From Aporrectodea caliginosa (lineage: Eukaryota > Annelida > Clitellata > Crassiclitellata > Lumbricidae), in the NCBI GenBank assembly GCA_020284085.1, contig JACEVL010000059.1, positions 617,001-681,000 of the forward strand: DNA of 64,000 nucleotides, given 5' to 3'. Below are positions 29,439 to 40,799 of this stretch, piece after piece. Every line of letters begins with the position of its first letter. The stretch's first letter is position 1. A model generated the notes under the pieces. The model saw only the letters and a list, made by a program, of their open reading frames with translations, did not search any database and had not been told where the DNA came from. Position numbers and translations under genes: made by a program.

Positions 29439-29689
29439 TTAGCACCCCTCTTCCTTGACGTACTGGTTGAAACCGGAAACGCGGTAGGTTCGGTGTTTGT
29501 CGAAGTCGTATGAGTGGGAGTGTTCCCAACACCTGATGACTGGTTCCTGGCGAAGGTCGACGTCAACACCGAGGCACTCCTCGTCAGCTGAACACCTCTG
29601 CAGACACTTGGCGACGCTATTAGTGTCAGGCATCTTTCGACCACCTAGCGAACGAGTGGACGACAGCTTCTGCCACGAAACGGGACAAT
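29439..29689 (-). CDS. PAN/apple-domain terminal exon, copy 1
   Basis: The minus strand encodes a Cys-rich segment ending in a stop: CPVSWQKLSS, DTNSVAKCLQRCSADEECLG, CWEHSHSYDF, YRVSGFNQYVKEEGC. Six cysteines with the C-x3-C-x5-C pattern fit a PAN/apple-type extracellular adhesion domain, as seen in secreted or surface proteins. A pyrimidine-rich TTTCCTGTTCTGATCCAG precedes it, a good splice acceptor, so it is probably a last exon. Upstream exons are not identified. The exon is identical at every base to the copy at 49719-49969, though the flanks differ. Confidence 0.65.
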
Positions 29690-29801
29690 CTGGATCAGAA
29701 CAGGAAATATTGAAACATGGCAGAGGGAAGATGCACACATTATGTTGGAGGGCTGATTACTAGCGGAACAAAAGTGGCCATGAGTAATGGTTGAAGCTAA
29801 A

Positions 29802-29838
29802 CACCTTTTTGATGCGTTTGTGTCATCCTATATAAATA
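29802..29838 (+). promoter_or_regulatory. Motif B
   Basis: Core CACCTTTTTGA, 16-base spacer, TATATAAATA; about 150 bases upstream of module A. Confidence 0.6.
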
Positions 29839-30129
29839 CGCCACCATTGGAGGTCAATATTTTATTTTATTTTGTTTAGATGACGACGTTAAACCTTGGA
29901 GTAAATAAGTTAACAATTAAAATAGGAAAAATACGAGCTTTGATGGATACTAAACACCTTTATAAAACACTCATTTTATGCTGTGTGATTGCCCACCTAG
30001 AAAGCGTTAACGTTTTTCTGAGGGTTTATGCCTATTTGTTTACTTAATTACGCAGTGGAAAAAGAGATGGCAACAGTAATGATTGATATTAAACACCTTT
30101 ATAGCACATTCCTCTGACGCCACTAGCCA

Positions 30130-30215
30130 TAATCCGGCAGTGCCAATCTCAAGCGTCGAGAAAGGAGGAGGGCGACGCTGATCATTTTGTTATGACACAG
30201 TGTCGTTCAACATAA
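30130..30215 (+). repeat. Module A
   Basis: CGGCAGTGCCAATCTCAAGC, GGAGGAGGGCGACGC, CACAGTGTCGTTCAAC. Confidence 0.8.
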
Positions 30216-30297
30216 ATAAAACACCATTATAATATAATGGTGTTTTATTTATATTAAGAGATAAACATATATTATATGTTTATCTCTTAATATAAAA
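30215..30297. repeat. Two adjacent palindromes
   Basis: AATAAAACACCATTATA meets its reverse complement, then TTAAGAGATAAACATATA meets its own. The paralogue at 50480 has only single, non-inverted versions. Confidence 0.85.
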
Positions 30298-30372
30298 ATT
30301 TACGGACACGGAAACCGTGTGCTACTTCCTCTTGTAGTGTTCTGTCCAAACGGGCCTTCAGGACCAACTCAT

Positions 30373-30434
30373 CCTTCAATATGGTTCCGTATTCAGTCAA
30401 TTGGGTTGACTGAATACGGTAACTATATCGAAGG
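30373..30434 (+). other. Long hairpin, copy 1
   Basis: CCTTCAATATGGTTCCGTATTCAGTCAA, in two pieces, pairs with the 3' arm TTGACTGAATACGG...CTATATCGAAGG over about 28 bp with one bulge and a loop of about five bases. Could be a fold-back RNA or a MITE remnant. Confidence 0.6.
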
Positions 30435-30814
30435 TCCAGTTGATTCTCAATACATTAAAATTTTATACCAAGCATCTAGACAAAAGAGTAACCAACTGGA
30501 GGCCTTTGCCATTAAACAACGTACGAGACTCCTTTAACAGTGGCGGTCCATGTGCCGTCAAAGAAGAAATGTCTACTTTACCTGAGCGAGCCTAAAACAA
30601 AAGAAAACAATGTCGTCAGTATTCAAGTTTATATTTACAATATACTTAACACTGTTATATTACCATACGACGATGATTATACTTTTCCGCCTTTCCATCA
30701 CCTCATCATTAAAATTTGCAATACTCGTATTACCTGTTGAATTTGATATGAAATTATGTTTCTGCATTTGGTTTGGAGCCCGCCTCCGAGTCACAAATAA
30801 GAGCCTGTGTTATA

Positions 30815-30849
30815 TACATAGAGCATGGATTAGAACTATTTTAAAGGTG
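30815..30849 (-). promoter_or_regulatory. Motif B, weak TATA
   Basis: Core CACCTTTAAAA, 16-base spacer, TCTATGTA; the paralogue at 51059 has a full TATATA. Confidence 0.45.
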
Positions 30850-30929
30850 TCTAATGACAACGAATAATTATTAAACATTCCGACGCGATGTTAGAGTTAC
30901 TCCATCGTCATCGGAAACCATAAATATTT

Positions 30930-30992
30930 ACGAGCCACTTAAAAGCTAAACGCAGGGCACCAACTTTTACACGAGCGCTGCGTCTAGTCAGA
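30930..30992 (+). repeat. Module D, 3' part
   Basis: AAAGCTAAACGCAGGGCACC, ACGAGCGCTGCGTC. Confidence 0.6.
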
Positions 30993-31231
30993 AGGGTTCT
31001 TCAGATAAACTGAATGGATATACGGTTGCCACGGAGACCAGATGTGGCACAGCGACATCTTTTGGCCATTTGGATCCAAAGTTACAATCAAACACCCTAA
31101 AGCAGATTTTAACTTCGAATAATTATATACATCGGATTCATAACACGGAAACAAACAAAATACGGCAAGCTTAAGCCAGGGTTAAGTCAGGGTGACAAAG
31201 GTTGTCGTTTCCGGAAATACGTGATATACGA

Positions 31232-31267
31232 CACCTTTAAAACGGTTTTAGGCGGTTCTATATAAAT
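31232..31267 (+). promoter_or_regulatory. Motif B
   Basis: Core CACCTTTAAAA, 16-base spacer, TATATAAA. Confidence 0.6.
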
Positions 31268-31591
31268 TACCCCGTTCAACCTCATGTTTACTGTGGTTCC
31301 TTTAGAGAATTACTTGCTATCGACGTCAACGGCTTCTATTGCCATTATTTGCTAGAACAAACTACCGCCAGATTTACGACAAACACTTCATCATAATCAT
31401 CATCACCATAATGATGATGATGATGATGATGATGGTAACCATGTCAACGTGATGATAACGATGTCCATGAATAATAATAAAATAAGTAACCAAACGGAAA
31501 CAAACAATATACGGCAAGTTTAAGTCAGGGTTAAGTCACGGTTAAGTCACGGTGACAAAGGTTGTCGTTTCCGTAATAAAGTGATATACGA

Positions 31592-31627
31592 CACCTTTAA
31601 AATGGTTTTACTCGGCTTTATATAAGT
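31592..31627 (+). promoter_or_regulatory. Motif B
   Basis: Core CACCTTTAAAA, 16-base spacer, TATATAAG. Confidence 0.6.
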
Positions 31628-31779
31628 ATGATGATGATGATGATGATATAACACCGTTCAACCTCGTGTACACTGAACCAGCATATCTGCCTTGACTTTA
31701 CAGAATTACTTGCTATCGACTTCTATAATTGCCATTATTATTTGCTTGAACAAACTACCGCCAGATTTACGACAAACAT

Positions 31780-31893
<114 letters not shown>

Positions 31894-32165
31894 CTTCATC
31901 ATCAGCTTCATCATCAGTTTCATCACCAGTTTCTGTCTCCAACCATTTGACGGATATGTTGCGAATAAAATAATCTCAATTTTCCTCGGTCATTTGTCAA
32001 GTATATTGCCAAGTATGGATCCAAAGTTACAATCAAAACCTCTGAAGCTGGTTTCAACTTAAACAAAAATACGGCAAGATTAAGCCGGAGTTAAGTCAGG
32101 GTGTCAAATGCTGTCGTTTTTCAGGATCAACGTGTAGTAGGGTTAAAATTGCAGTTGACATAAGA

Positions 32166-32200
32166 CACCTTTAACACGGTTTTAAATAATTCTATATATG
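32166..32200 (+). promoter_or_regulatory. Motif B
   Basis: Core CACCTTTAACA, 16-base spacer, TATATATG. Confidence 0.55.
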
Positions 32201-32409
32201 TGACGCTCTTTCAACCTCAAGTAATAACGCACCACCATTTGAGATGACAGAATTACTTCCTATCGACATTCAAACACCCTAAAGCGAATTCATATCACGG
32301 AAACATAAAATACAGCAAGGTTTAGTCAAGGTAATACGGCCCTGGGTATAAAAAGATTTCGCTTTTCAGTAAATACGTGAAGTTTCGTAAAAATGGCAGC
32401 TGCATAAAA

Positions 32410-32444
32410 CACCTTTACAACGGTTGTACACATTTGTATACATT
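32410..32444 (+). promoter_or_regulatory. Motif B
   Basis: Core CACCTTTACAA, 16-base spacer, TATACATT. Confidence 0.45.
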
Positions 32445-32689
32445 TGATACTCGTTCAACCTCGATTCATCCTCCACCATGTGTTCAGATGACTGTACAGA
32501 ATTAGTTCCTATCGACGTCAACGGTATCTATTGCCATAATTTGCGGGAACAACCTCATGCCATCATTAGGACAAGTATCTCATCAAAACATCATCATCAT
32601 CATCATCATGATCGTCGTCGTCGTCATCATCACTATAATAATAATAGATGATTAATCTGGAAACACGAAAAAAAATACCTCGATTAAAT

Positions 32690-32890
32690 GTCTGATGACG
32701 TCGCTGTCGTTTCTTCTCGCCAGGAGTCGCTTCATTCCAGATTCTCCGCCGGAAGTCGATGATCGGACATTCAGCGCCGTTGTCATGACGACCAACAGAA
32801 ACGACCAACGTCCGACGACGTCCATTCCAGGCGAATTTATGCAGCGCCCGACGAAGAGACGGAATTTCTATAGCGCCCGATGAAATTCGT
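32690..32890. other. GC-rich conserved block, copy 1
   Basis: A stretch clearly richer in G and C than its surroundings, preserved with few changes at 51885-52080. A short plus-strand frame (SPPEVDDRTFSAVVMTTNR) stays open in both copies, and TTCTCGCCAG just before it resembles a splice acceptor. The end (AGCGCCCGACGAAG, TATAGCGCCCGATG) also resembles LINE 3' ends, so an exon is not assured. Confidence 0.45.
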
Positions 32891-33079
32891 CGCCTTCGTT
32901 TGAACGGCAGAGCGATTAATTAATCCACACAGTAACGATAACTAAACGAGAAACGGACGAAAACTGAATGCAGCCACCGACGGAACTTAGCTGTATTGCA
33001 ATTCGCAAAATACGGTAAGAATGAATTGAATTTGTGTATATCTATGTGTATTTATACTTTAATATGCAGAAATTTATGT

Positions 33080-33300
33080 GGATGTATGTATGTATGTATG
33101 TATGTATGTATGTATGAATGTATGTATGTATGTATGTATGTATGTATGTATGTATGTATGTATGTATGTATGTATGTATGTATGTATGTATGTATGTATG
33201 TATGTATGTATGTATGTATGTATGTATGTATGTATGTATGTATGTATGTATGTATGTATGCATGTATGTATGTATGTATGTATGCATGTATGTGTCTATG
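33080..33300. repeat. (ATGT)n
   Basis: About 50 tetranucleotide units; paralogous to 52260-52460. Confidence 0.97.
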
Positions 33301-34640
33301 TGTATGTATATTGAGCATTTACTTTTTTATATTCCTACAAATGAGGACTATATTAAGCAGGAGAGTCTTCGAGTGTAAGCTTCATTGAACTTGCATAGAA
33401 ATTCGCAAAAGGTGTTATACATAGATATCTGATTGCAGACCATTGAAATAGAGTTTCATCATGAATGAAATCGATTCTTACCCTACTCAATGAGATAATT
33501 TTGCATCCTGCTTCGTTTAACGCGCCAACATATCACATGCTGCTGTGGCAAATCGCTCAATTAGTGCGAACAATTTTAGAAAATTACTCAACTGTCGGTT
33601 TTCTTATTGTTTTATCCAGTATCTGATATATTAGATTATTCGAAGTTGAGCTTATATTAATCACGAGAGGTTCCATTGTAATAAATGTAACGACTCTATG
33701 TTCAACTTTCAACAAGACTCATAAATCCTCAAAGAGCGCTATACGTTTTATTTCTACATCGATTAATCATTACAGTCCATTGAAATAGAGTTTCATCGAT
33801 AATGAACGCGATAACTTACATGTACCCTATGTATGTATGTATGTATGTTTAGCGAGCATTTACATACAGCATTTCTAGATTCAGTGTACTAAATGCAGTG
33901 ACTCTTTGTTCAACTCCACAAAAGACGCTTTTGGTGTATTTTTTACAGACATGGCAGTCGATTGAAATTGAGTTTCATCATACATAAACTCGATACATAA
34001 CTCTACCCGATGAAATCGTCTTGTTGAAGACATAGTTGGAAACGCCAGCATATTACAGGCTTTTGCAAATCGTTCAATTAGTGCGAACAATTTTGAAAAT
34101 TACTCAACAGTCAGCCTCAGAACTTTGGAAGGGATATTAAACAGGATCTGATATTGGGGGCGTATCCAGGATATGAAGCTGAGGCAGAACGATAAAATCC
34201 TGGGCCTAGGAAGGCCTAATCAACTTCCATGCATGTGTGCAACCGTGAGACTGAAACGCCCAGACTGTTTGAAACAAACAGCACAGTCAATTAGGAGCAC
34301 AATGCCAGTGCGATTTGAATTAGTATGCATTCCATCGCGAGTATTGTACTGTCATTGTATTCATTTATCAGTTCACTAAAGACCCCCAGCGGTAAAAAAA
34401 TCTTGAAATATCCCCCTGCCATTGTTACAAACTGTTTTATCCAGGCCGCAAAATCGTTTAGAAAAAATCCTAAACGGCGGAGATTGCGTCAATTGCCCAC
34501 TTGCCAAAGTAAAGGCAATCGTGGGAGTGTATTAGGCTTACTGGGAATAAAACATGCATGGTGGGATCGCTCAGCTGCTGCAATCACTGATCAAAGATGA
34601 TAAAAATTAAATACATAGATGAGTCGTTATAGGTTGACAC
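33300..34640. other. Non-coding duplicate, no gene seen
   Basis: Holds three internal copies of TTGAAATAGAGTTTCATC (about 33443, 33779, 33961). The second half (GGGCGTATCCAGGATATGAAG onward) is conserved at 52780-53220. No element ends or reading frames of note. Confidence 0.6.
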
Positions 34641-34659
34641 CTCTTTTCTACTAACTCGG

Positions 34660-34749
34660 CCACTGCTCGTACTCTGGAAGTGGCAGTCCCAGGCCTGGAT
34701 GAAGGAGGAGGGCGACGCTATTGACATTTTGACCTTTGTTATCACACAG
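34660..34749 (+). repeat. Module A, split by hAT
   Basis: AGTGGCAGTCCCAGGCCTGG, GGAGGAGGGCGACGC, then TTATCACACAG, where the hAT begins; it resumes at 35650 with TGACGTTAAACTG. Confidence 0.8.
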
Positions 34750-35649
34750 CATAGAACGAGAATTCGTGACTTCGGGCTGTAATATTCGTAAATATTCGTG
34801 AATATTAGGGCATTTTTAATATTCGTAAATATTCGTAAATATTCGTTGATGACGTCACTGTTTTTGCTTTGTTTACAACTAATTTAGGATTAATAATTAA
34901 CAACATGTGCGGTGGTTTAACGGCGCTATACTTAGTGCTGTGGTCCGTAAGGTGGTACGCTGAGGCTTCTTACTCAAATTTGCCCTACTTTTGAGGAACT
35001 TTGTAATAAGCCGACCTTGACCAGGGGTAGGGGAACCTACAGAGCCAAAAGCGCCGAAGCTCACACAAGTTTCGGCTTTGCGCGCTAACTTTTAATGGTG
35101 CAGGCCGACTATCTCTCTCTGTCTCTCTCTGTCTCTTTCTCTACGATCTCTCCCATCTCTCGTTGTTTGTCCGTCTGTCTCTGTCTCTCTCCGGTGTCTA
35201 CTATAATCTGAAACCCCTGCACAATATATATATTTCAGTCTACGTTTTAAATGATGCGCTACGCCTTAATTGGCTTGTTTTATATTATGCCAGTGTCGCC
35301 TGACGAATAATGAATGGAACTGTCATAAAGTCGTTGGCAGTTGGCCGATATGCGTTTGAAATAGCTGGTATTTTGGCGCCAATACTAGCTATGCCACTCG
35401 ATATAATGTAAAGTATAATCTGCCCACCTTAGGTCTGTACTTGGCTGAGTAACTGTAATATGTAACGGATCTTATGCATATTTTTTGGCAGTGATTTTTT
35501 ACAATTAATCCTGGATTTTGAAGAATTAAGAATTAAAAGAACTAAAAAATTTAACATTCTTAATATTCGTTGGCCAGTTTTAATATTCGTCAATATTCGT
35601 CAATTTATAAAAATCTTAATATTCGTAATATGCGCATACTCGTTCTATG
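34750..35649. mobile_element. hAT-like non-autonomous element
   Basis: Perfect 8-bp duplication TCACACAG (34742-34749, 35650-35657) and inverted ends CATAGAACGAG / CTCGTTCTATG. Near both ends are clusters of AATATTCGT, probably transposase-binding repeats. No transposase frame. The paralogous site near 53350 is empty. Confidence 0.88.
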
Positions 35650-35754
35650 TCACACAGTGACGTTAAACTGAAAAAACACCATACTTGGAGAAGGTTCCTT
35701 GAAAATATAAACATTGAGCTATTACTTTTAGACACCTCTTTTACAGGTCTACAA

Positions 35755-35870
35755 ACTGCACCACTGCTCGTAATCTTGCAGTGCAAGTCCCGAGTCCTAA
35801 GAAAGGAGAAGGGCGACGCTAACCATCTTTGTAATGGATACAGTGTGTCGTTAACAGCAATTGACTAACC
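35755..35870 (+). repeat. Module A
   Basis: CAGTGCAAGTCCCGAGTCC, GGAGAAGGGCGACGC, CAGTGTGTCGTTAACAGCAA. Confidence 0.75.
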
Positions 35871-35914
35871 AACGGTTCTACATCTCATTATATGCAAGCA
35901 AGCTACTGAAATGT

Positions 35915-35995
35915 AGTGTTTGACGATTAGCGTCGCCCTCCTCCTTTATCAAGGCTGAGGACTGGCACTAACACAGATTGGGCAGTGGCGTAGGG
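35915..35995 (-). repeat. Module A
   Basis: GATTAGCGTCGCCCTCC, GGACTGGCACTAACAC, GGCAGTGGCG. Confidence 0.75.
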
Positions 35996-36126
35996 AAATG
36001 AAAAAAATGTTTTAAACTCGAAATTCAAAGGTATGGCTAAGGTAGATTCGACGTCAAAGGCTCTGGTAGCCAAAAGATGTCGCTAAATATTGGAAACTAC
36101 TCCATGAAATACGACTTCCAATTAGA

Positions 36127-36163
36127 CACCTTTAAAACGCAAGAATATTTGTCAATATATATT
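36127..36163 (+). promoter_or_regulatory. Motif B
   Basis: Core CACCTTTAAAA, 16-base spacer, AATATATATT; followed about 160 bases on by module A. Confidence 0.55.
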
Positions 36164-36284
36164 TTTGTCAATAGATTCCTAGTTATAATTATATTGTGTC
36201 AAGGCGGATGCAAAGTAAGGTCGACGTCAACGGCAGACAGAAGATGTCGTTAATTAACACTGGAAACAAAAAAACCGTCCTTAC

Positions 36285-36370
36285 TTTAGCAGTGCCAGTG
36301 CCAAGGTTGGAGAAAGGAGGAGGGCAACTCAAATCATTCTCCTTATGACACAGCGTCGTTAAACAGAAAC
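36285..36370 (+). repeat. Module A
   Basis: AGCAGTGCCAGTGCCAAGG, GGAGGAGGGCAAC, CACAGCGTCGTTAAACAG. Confidence 0.75.
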
Positions 36371-36534
36371 TAACAAAGGGCATACTGATACTACGATCAT
36401 ATTTTATTAGTGGTGGGCAACGATAAAACATTTTAATCGAAATTAATCATACGATTACAATTTTAAATAACTTGATTAATTTTTTAACATGTCACAATAG
36501 ATAACAATAACAACTGCTCTACCGACTCTGAGTA

Positions 36535-36613
<79 letters not shown>
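36535..36613. repeat. (ATT)n
   Basis: Perfect ATT repeat next to the LINE fragment that follows. Confidence 0.96.
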
Positions 36614-36614
<1 letters not shown>

Positions 36615-36885
36615 AATAAATTTGTAACGCGCGCAAGGTCACACCGAAATGTGAATCTGAGGCGCGGATAGTCAGTCAGCCGCCAGGTGAAGATGCACTT
36701 AGATTTCTAAATCCTTGGAAGCCAAGGAGAAATAGTGAGTTTTGAGCCGCTTTTTGAAGGAAGGAAGTGAAGTTGAGCTACGAAGAAAAAGTGGTAGTCG
36801 ATTCCATTCCTTTGGAGCAGAGGCGTGGAATGCACGAGAGCCCATCACTGTTCTGCATCGTGGCTCAGTTACGTTTATTATGCGA
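36614..36885 (-). mobile_element. LINE ORF2 C-terminal fragment
   Basis: The minus strand keeps an open frame: GSRAFHASAPKEWNRLPLFL, RSSTSLPSFKKRLKTHYFS. These are the classic RAFxxxAPxxWNxLP and FKxxLKTHxF blocks at the C-terminus of CR1/L2-like ORF2. The 3' UTR and an ATT tail follow. It looks younger than the other LINE pieces because the frame is clean; 5'-truncated. Confidence 0.8.
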
Positions 36886-37016
36886 TAAATAAAAAAGCAA
36901 ACATGCTTTAATACTTGATTTCACTTTTTAGGTTTTACTTTTAAGTATCAAGCTTGAACTGAGAGAAAGACAATGACACACAGAAACTTTGATGGCGCTG
37001 GCAGTGGCGAACTAAA

Positions 37017-37080
37017 AAGTAAGTAAGTACATTCTTTATTTATCCAACTGCATAACCGCACTTTGGTTTACATGAAATTA
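37017..37080 (-). mobile_element. (TAAG)n LINE 3' tail, fragment
   Basis: AGTAAGTAAGTACATTCTTT, then CAACTGCATAACCGCACTTTGG, in pieces; matches the end of the LINE at 6327-6390. Confidence 0.55.
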
Positions 37081-37384
37081 CACATTATAAGGCATTCTTG
37101 TTAAAAACGTTTTTCTCATTAAGTGAAAAAATTAAACATTGGTCTCCTGTGTTTAAAGACATTTTCTGGCTGCCATGGTCCTTGTGTAATCAATATAAAA
37201 TGTCATTATTCTACAGATGGTGGACAAAAGTTTTAATTCGAAACGCATATAAATTATAGCGTCAGATTAATATGTTCAAATGTGTTCAGCATCAACCTTA
37301 ACTTCTTGCTTCATTTCGTTCCTATAGTAAATGCGCCTCTGACCGTATCCTAGAATTACATCGTAGATAACGCTGCAGCCAACA

Positions 37385-37419
37385 TTTATATAACGTCTTA
37401 TGAGTGCGTTAAAAAGGTG
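37385..37419 (-). promoter_or_regulatory. Motif B
   Basis: Core CACCTTTTTAA, 16-base spacer, TATATAAA. Confidence 0.6.
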
Positions 37420-37549
37420 TTTAGCAACAAGCATTACTCTTTGTTTCGTTTGCTCTTATTATATAGTAAACCTTTAATGCCTTTACTTCCACAAAGACGT
37501 TAGCCACTACTGAAGCGTATTTTCTATAACGTCAGATATTGGGCGGTTA

Positions 37550-37623
37550 GTTGCTGGTTGAGATTGTGTCATAGCAAAGATGATTGGTGTCGCCCTCCTT
37601 CTTTTCCCAGGCATGATAATGGC
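37550..37623 (-). repeat. Module A, split by hAT
   Basis: GATTGTGTCATAGCAAAGATG, GGTGTCGCCCTCC; resumes at 38471 with ATAATGGCACTG. Confidence 0.7.
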
Positions 37624-38470
37624 CAGTGCGACCACTGCTTGGAAATTTTCCCAAGATCTTGGGATTTTGGTGGTCCGATTGGGACCTGGGGAATTTTCCT
37701 AGCAATCTTGGGATTTGTTCTAAGGTCTACAGACTAGTTTTTACCATACTTTGCAACAGTGGCAGCGAATCAGATGAGAAAACTTGTTCAGTCTGAAAGA
37801 CGTTTATTATTATTGCAACTTGTAAACATTGTTAATTCAATGTTATGCTCCGGTTTTTTCTTCGCGAGTTCTTAACTAGGCTTTTTTGTGAATAATTGTG
37901 ATTGTTAAAAGTTAAAACGCATTTCATATCTGGCAAAAGGAGGCGGAAGTCGCCAGTGATAAAACTGAATGAATTAGGTAAAAACTGAATAAATTAGGTA
38001 AAACACAGGTGTAAATTTTCAGTTAACAGTTTTTGGCATATATCAATAAATAGGATATTATATTATATGGAAAAAATATTATTTTAATGATATTTCACAT
38101 ATTTCATGAGAAATGTGCACATAAACTTTGCGATCTATCTAGGGTTTGTATTAAGATAATTAACTTTGCATGCGTTTTCTCGAAATTGTACTTTCGAGTA
38201 GGAAAAATAAACAAATTCATATCTCTGGAACCCATCAAGATAGAATAATTATTTTTTCAACATTTTAAACAGAAATTATTACTTATCAATTTCAGAACAA
38301 AATACGCAAAAATAATTTTTTTGCCAAAAGCCTCCTTTTGCCAGAGCAAGTCACATTTCATCACAACTTTTCCTTTTCGGTAACTTGGGATTTTTGGTAC
38401 ACTTTTGGCCAATCTTGGTATTTTTCTGGCAAGAGCTTGGGATTTCAGAAAATGGAGAGTGGTCGCACTG
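37624..38470. mobile_element. hAT-like non-autonomous element
   Basis: Perfect 8-bp duplication ATAATGGC (37616-37623, 38471-38478); inverted ends CAGTGCGACCACT / AGTGGTCGCACTG. TTGGGATTTTTGG and AATCTTGGGATT repeats lie near the ends. The AT-rich middle has no transposase frame. Confidence 0.9.
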
Positions 38471-38679
38471 ATAATGGCACTGTAAGAGTACCAGCAATGG
38501 CGGATGCATGCGTTAGAAATGTGTTTAGAATCAACCATTGTAGAATCGGAGTGCAATCCGATAGTTACACTCAAGGTAATCGGGTATATTTAGGCGTCAC
38601 AGGAACTATAGACCTCTTCTCCCTAGAGTAGTCTTGAACCATTTTGGGTCTTGCCATTTAGAATATTTGTGTATTGATG

Positions 38680-39150
38680 TAAAATTAATTCCCAGAAACC
38701 AGAAGTGCAATGGCACGTGGGAAACTGGTCAGTCCGCAACTGACCTCCACTTACAGTAGCTTTAGACCGTGTCTCGCAGCTGGATATGAAATCATTAGAC
38801 CGTTAAGTCTTTTGCGGTTTAACGCATCATTGCTTCCGTTCGAGTCGACTCAGACAAGCAAATTTATGACAACTGAACGCGTTATTAGGTATACGCTTAC
38901 ACATTAGGTATACGCTTACACATGTCCATCCGTAACGAACGCTCATATTTAGACACCTCGCCAATCCGGGAACCTCACACATAACCGTCTCTCTCACACG
39001 TCAATCAAACCCTACGCATGCGCAGTCTGTCTCAGGGCGTTCAATCGCCTGGCTAATTATACATACGCACAGGCGTACTCACGAGCGAAGACGAACAGTC
39101 AGAATCATTCGTTCTGCCAATCAGTCAGTTGGCCAGTCAGTGCATAATTC
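38680..39150. repeat. Partial third copy of the paralogous segment
   Basis: Matches 27190-27460 and 46270-46550 (GTGTCTCGCAG, GCATCATTGCTTCCGTTCGAG), then jumps to the zinc-finger fragment at 38958. The stretch equal to 27480-28650 is missing. Confidence 0.75.
38958..39110 (+). pseudogene. C2H2 zinc-finger fragment, third copy
   Basis: Starts mid-finger (AATCCGGGAACCTC) and keeps MSIKPYACAVCLRAFNRLAN, then frame damage. Clearly non-functional. Confidence 0.6.
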
Positions 39151-39324
39151 AATCAAACAATCAATCATAACGGGTTTTAACATTCTCACCGCGCATCAAA
39201 AAGAACAACGTTAAGTGTAAAACATAGCTGTAATTATAAGGTAAACTTAAGATTTAGCATATAGTAATAAACTGGTCAAGCTTGATCTACGATAACAGAA
39301 AATCAGTCGTAAAACTTATTATTT

Positions 39325-40175
39325 ATACCAACGTTTAACGTCGTCTTATGACATCAAAGGCCGTTGACGACAATACAGGAAAGATACAATTCAATGATTA
39401 CAAGAAACTTATAGCATCCGAATGACACCATCAAATGTGTCAAACAGAGTTTTACAATTTCACTAATATTCAATATTTTTGTAACATAAAGTAGTTAATC
39501 TTATTCTGTCTATGATTCCTATATTCTGACACAAAGATTCCATGCAAATTAAACAATGTCATGTAACTATACAGAAACTGATCCATATAAAAAATTTACG
39601 AAGTACTCTTTTAAACTGTTCATGTATCTAACATACTATACATGTAATACAAGTTCATTCAGTAACATAGCATACATGTATTATAATTGTTTAAAGTATA
39701 GTTTCAATAGATTAAAATTATAATCACAGATCTCTTATTATAACACATTACTGAGTATTATGCAGCATAGTAGCTATTGTAATACAGTAACCAAACCAAA
39801 TCATATCTTATATTGAAGAACCAAAGTTGAATAACAATAATATGGTAATAACAGAAATTCATTTACCAATAGGTAATATATAAAATTTTCTCACATCAAT
39901 TCTTGTTATTATGACATGACATATTCAAAAATCAACAGTTGATAAGAAGTTGTTTATGAATATTTCAATAACCTGCATTGCAACACAGTACTGCAGAATT
40001 ATGCAACATAATAGCTACCGTGATACTGTAACCAAACCACACCATATGTAATATGTATTATTGAAAAACCAAAGTTGAATAATAGTAATATGGTAACCAG
40101 CATTGCAACCAACATTGCAACACAGTACATACATGTAATTGCAAAATAACAATGTATTAATAAAGAGTAATTAAA
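39325..40175 (-). mobile_element. LINE 3' UTR remnant
   Basis: Its minus-strand end GTCGTCAACGGCC, TTTGATGTCATAAGACGACG, TTAAACG equals the end of the LINE at 16-23.8 kb. The interior has two similar units (about 39720-39870 and 39990-40110; shared AACCAAAGTTGAATAA) that do not match that LINE, so a related family is likely. No coding part. Confidence 0.5.
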
Positions 40176-40253
40176 TATTTACAGATTTCAGTAAGATATA
40201 AAACTATTCACATTAAAAAAATCTCATCGGATCTACGAAGTGCGCGTCTGTCG

Positions 40254-40288
40254 AATATATTAATTGGTTTGGAACGCTTTTAAAGGTG
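40254..40288 (-). promoter_or_regulatory. Motif B
   Basis: Core CACCTTTAAAA, 16-base spacer, AATATATT. Confidence 0.5.
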
Positions 40289-40364
40289 TCTAAATGACAA
40301 TTTTCAATTTAAAGTTCCGACGCGTAGTAAGTGTTTATAGGAAACCGCAAATATTTAAAGAACC

Positions 40365-40416
40365 ACTTAAAAGATAAAACGAGGGCATCAAGTTTTTTAC
40401 GAGCGCTGCGTCTAGT
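40365..40416 (+). repeat. Module D, 3' part
   Basis: GAGGGCATCAAG, ACGAGCGCTGCGTC. Confidence 0.5.
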
Positions 40417-40673
40417 CAGAGAGTTCTACAGATATACAAAATGGAGATTCGGTTGCCATGGAGACAAGAAGTAGCAGAACGACATCTTTTGACACACATG
40501 ATCGTATAGATCCAAAGTTATAAACACCCTAAAGCTGATTTTAACTTCGCATTCATAGAGCATAAAATACTGTGCGTCGGAAGGTTATGTTCAGGTCGTA
40601 TGGCCCAGGTGTCAAAGGATGTCGCTTTTCAGCCAATACGAGCAGTATCGTTAAAATTGCAGTTGACACAAGA

Positions 40674-40710
40674 CACCTTTATAACGGTTTTACACTATTC
40701 TATATATTTA
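40674..40710 (+). promoter_or_regulatory. Motif B
   Basis: Core CACCTTTATAA, 16-base spacer, TATATATTTA. Confidence 0.55.
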
Positions 40711-40799
40711 GCACACTCTCAATCTTAAATACTCCTTTAACAGGGGCGCATAATTCTTTCCTATCGAAGTAACAGAATTGCGACAAAATAATCTTACCC

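Noticed and set aside
33080..33300. CRISPR-like or satellite array
   Set aside because: A plain tetranucleotide repeat without distinct spacers, in an animal genome.
34750..34850. AATATTCGT repeats as a CRISPR or telomere variant
   Set aside because: They lie at both ends of a TSD-flanked hAT-like element and act as subterminal repeats.
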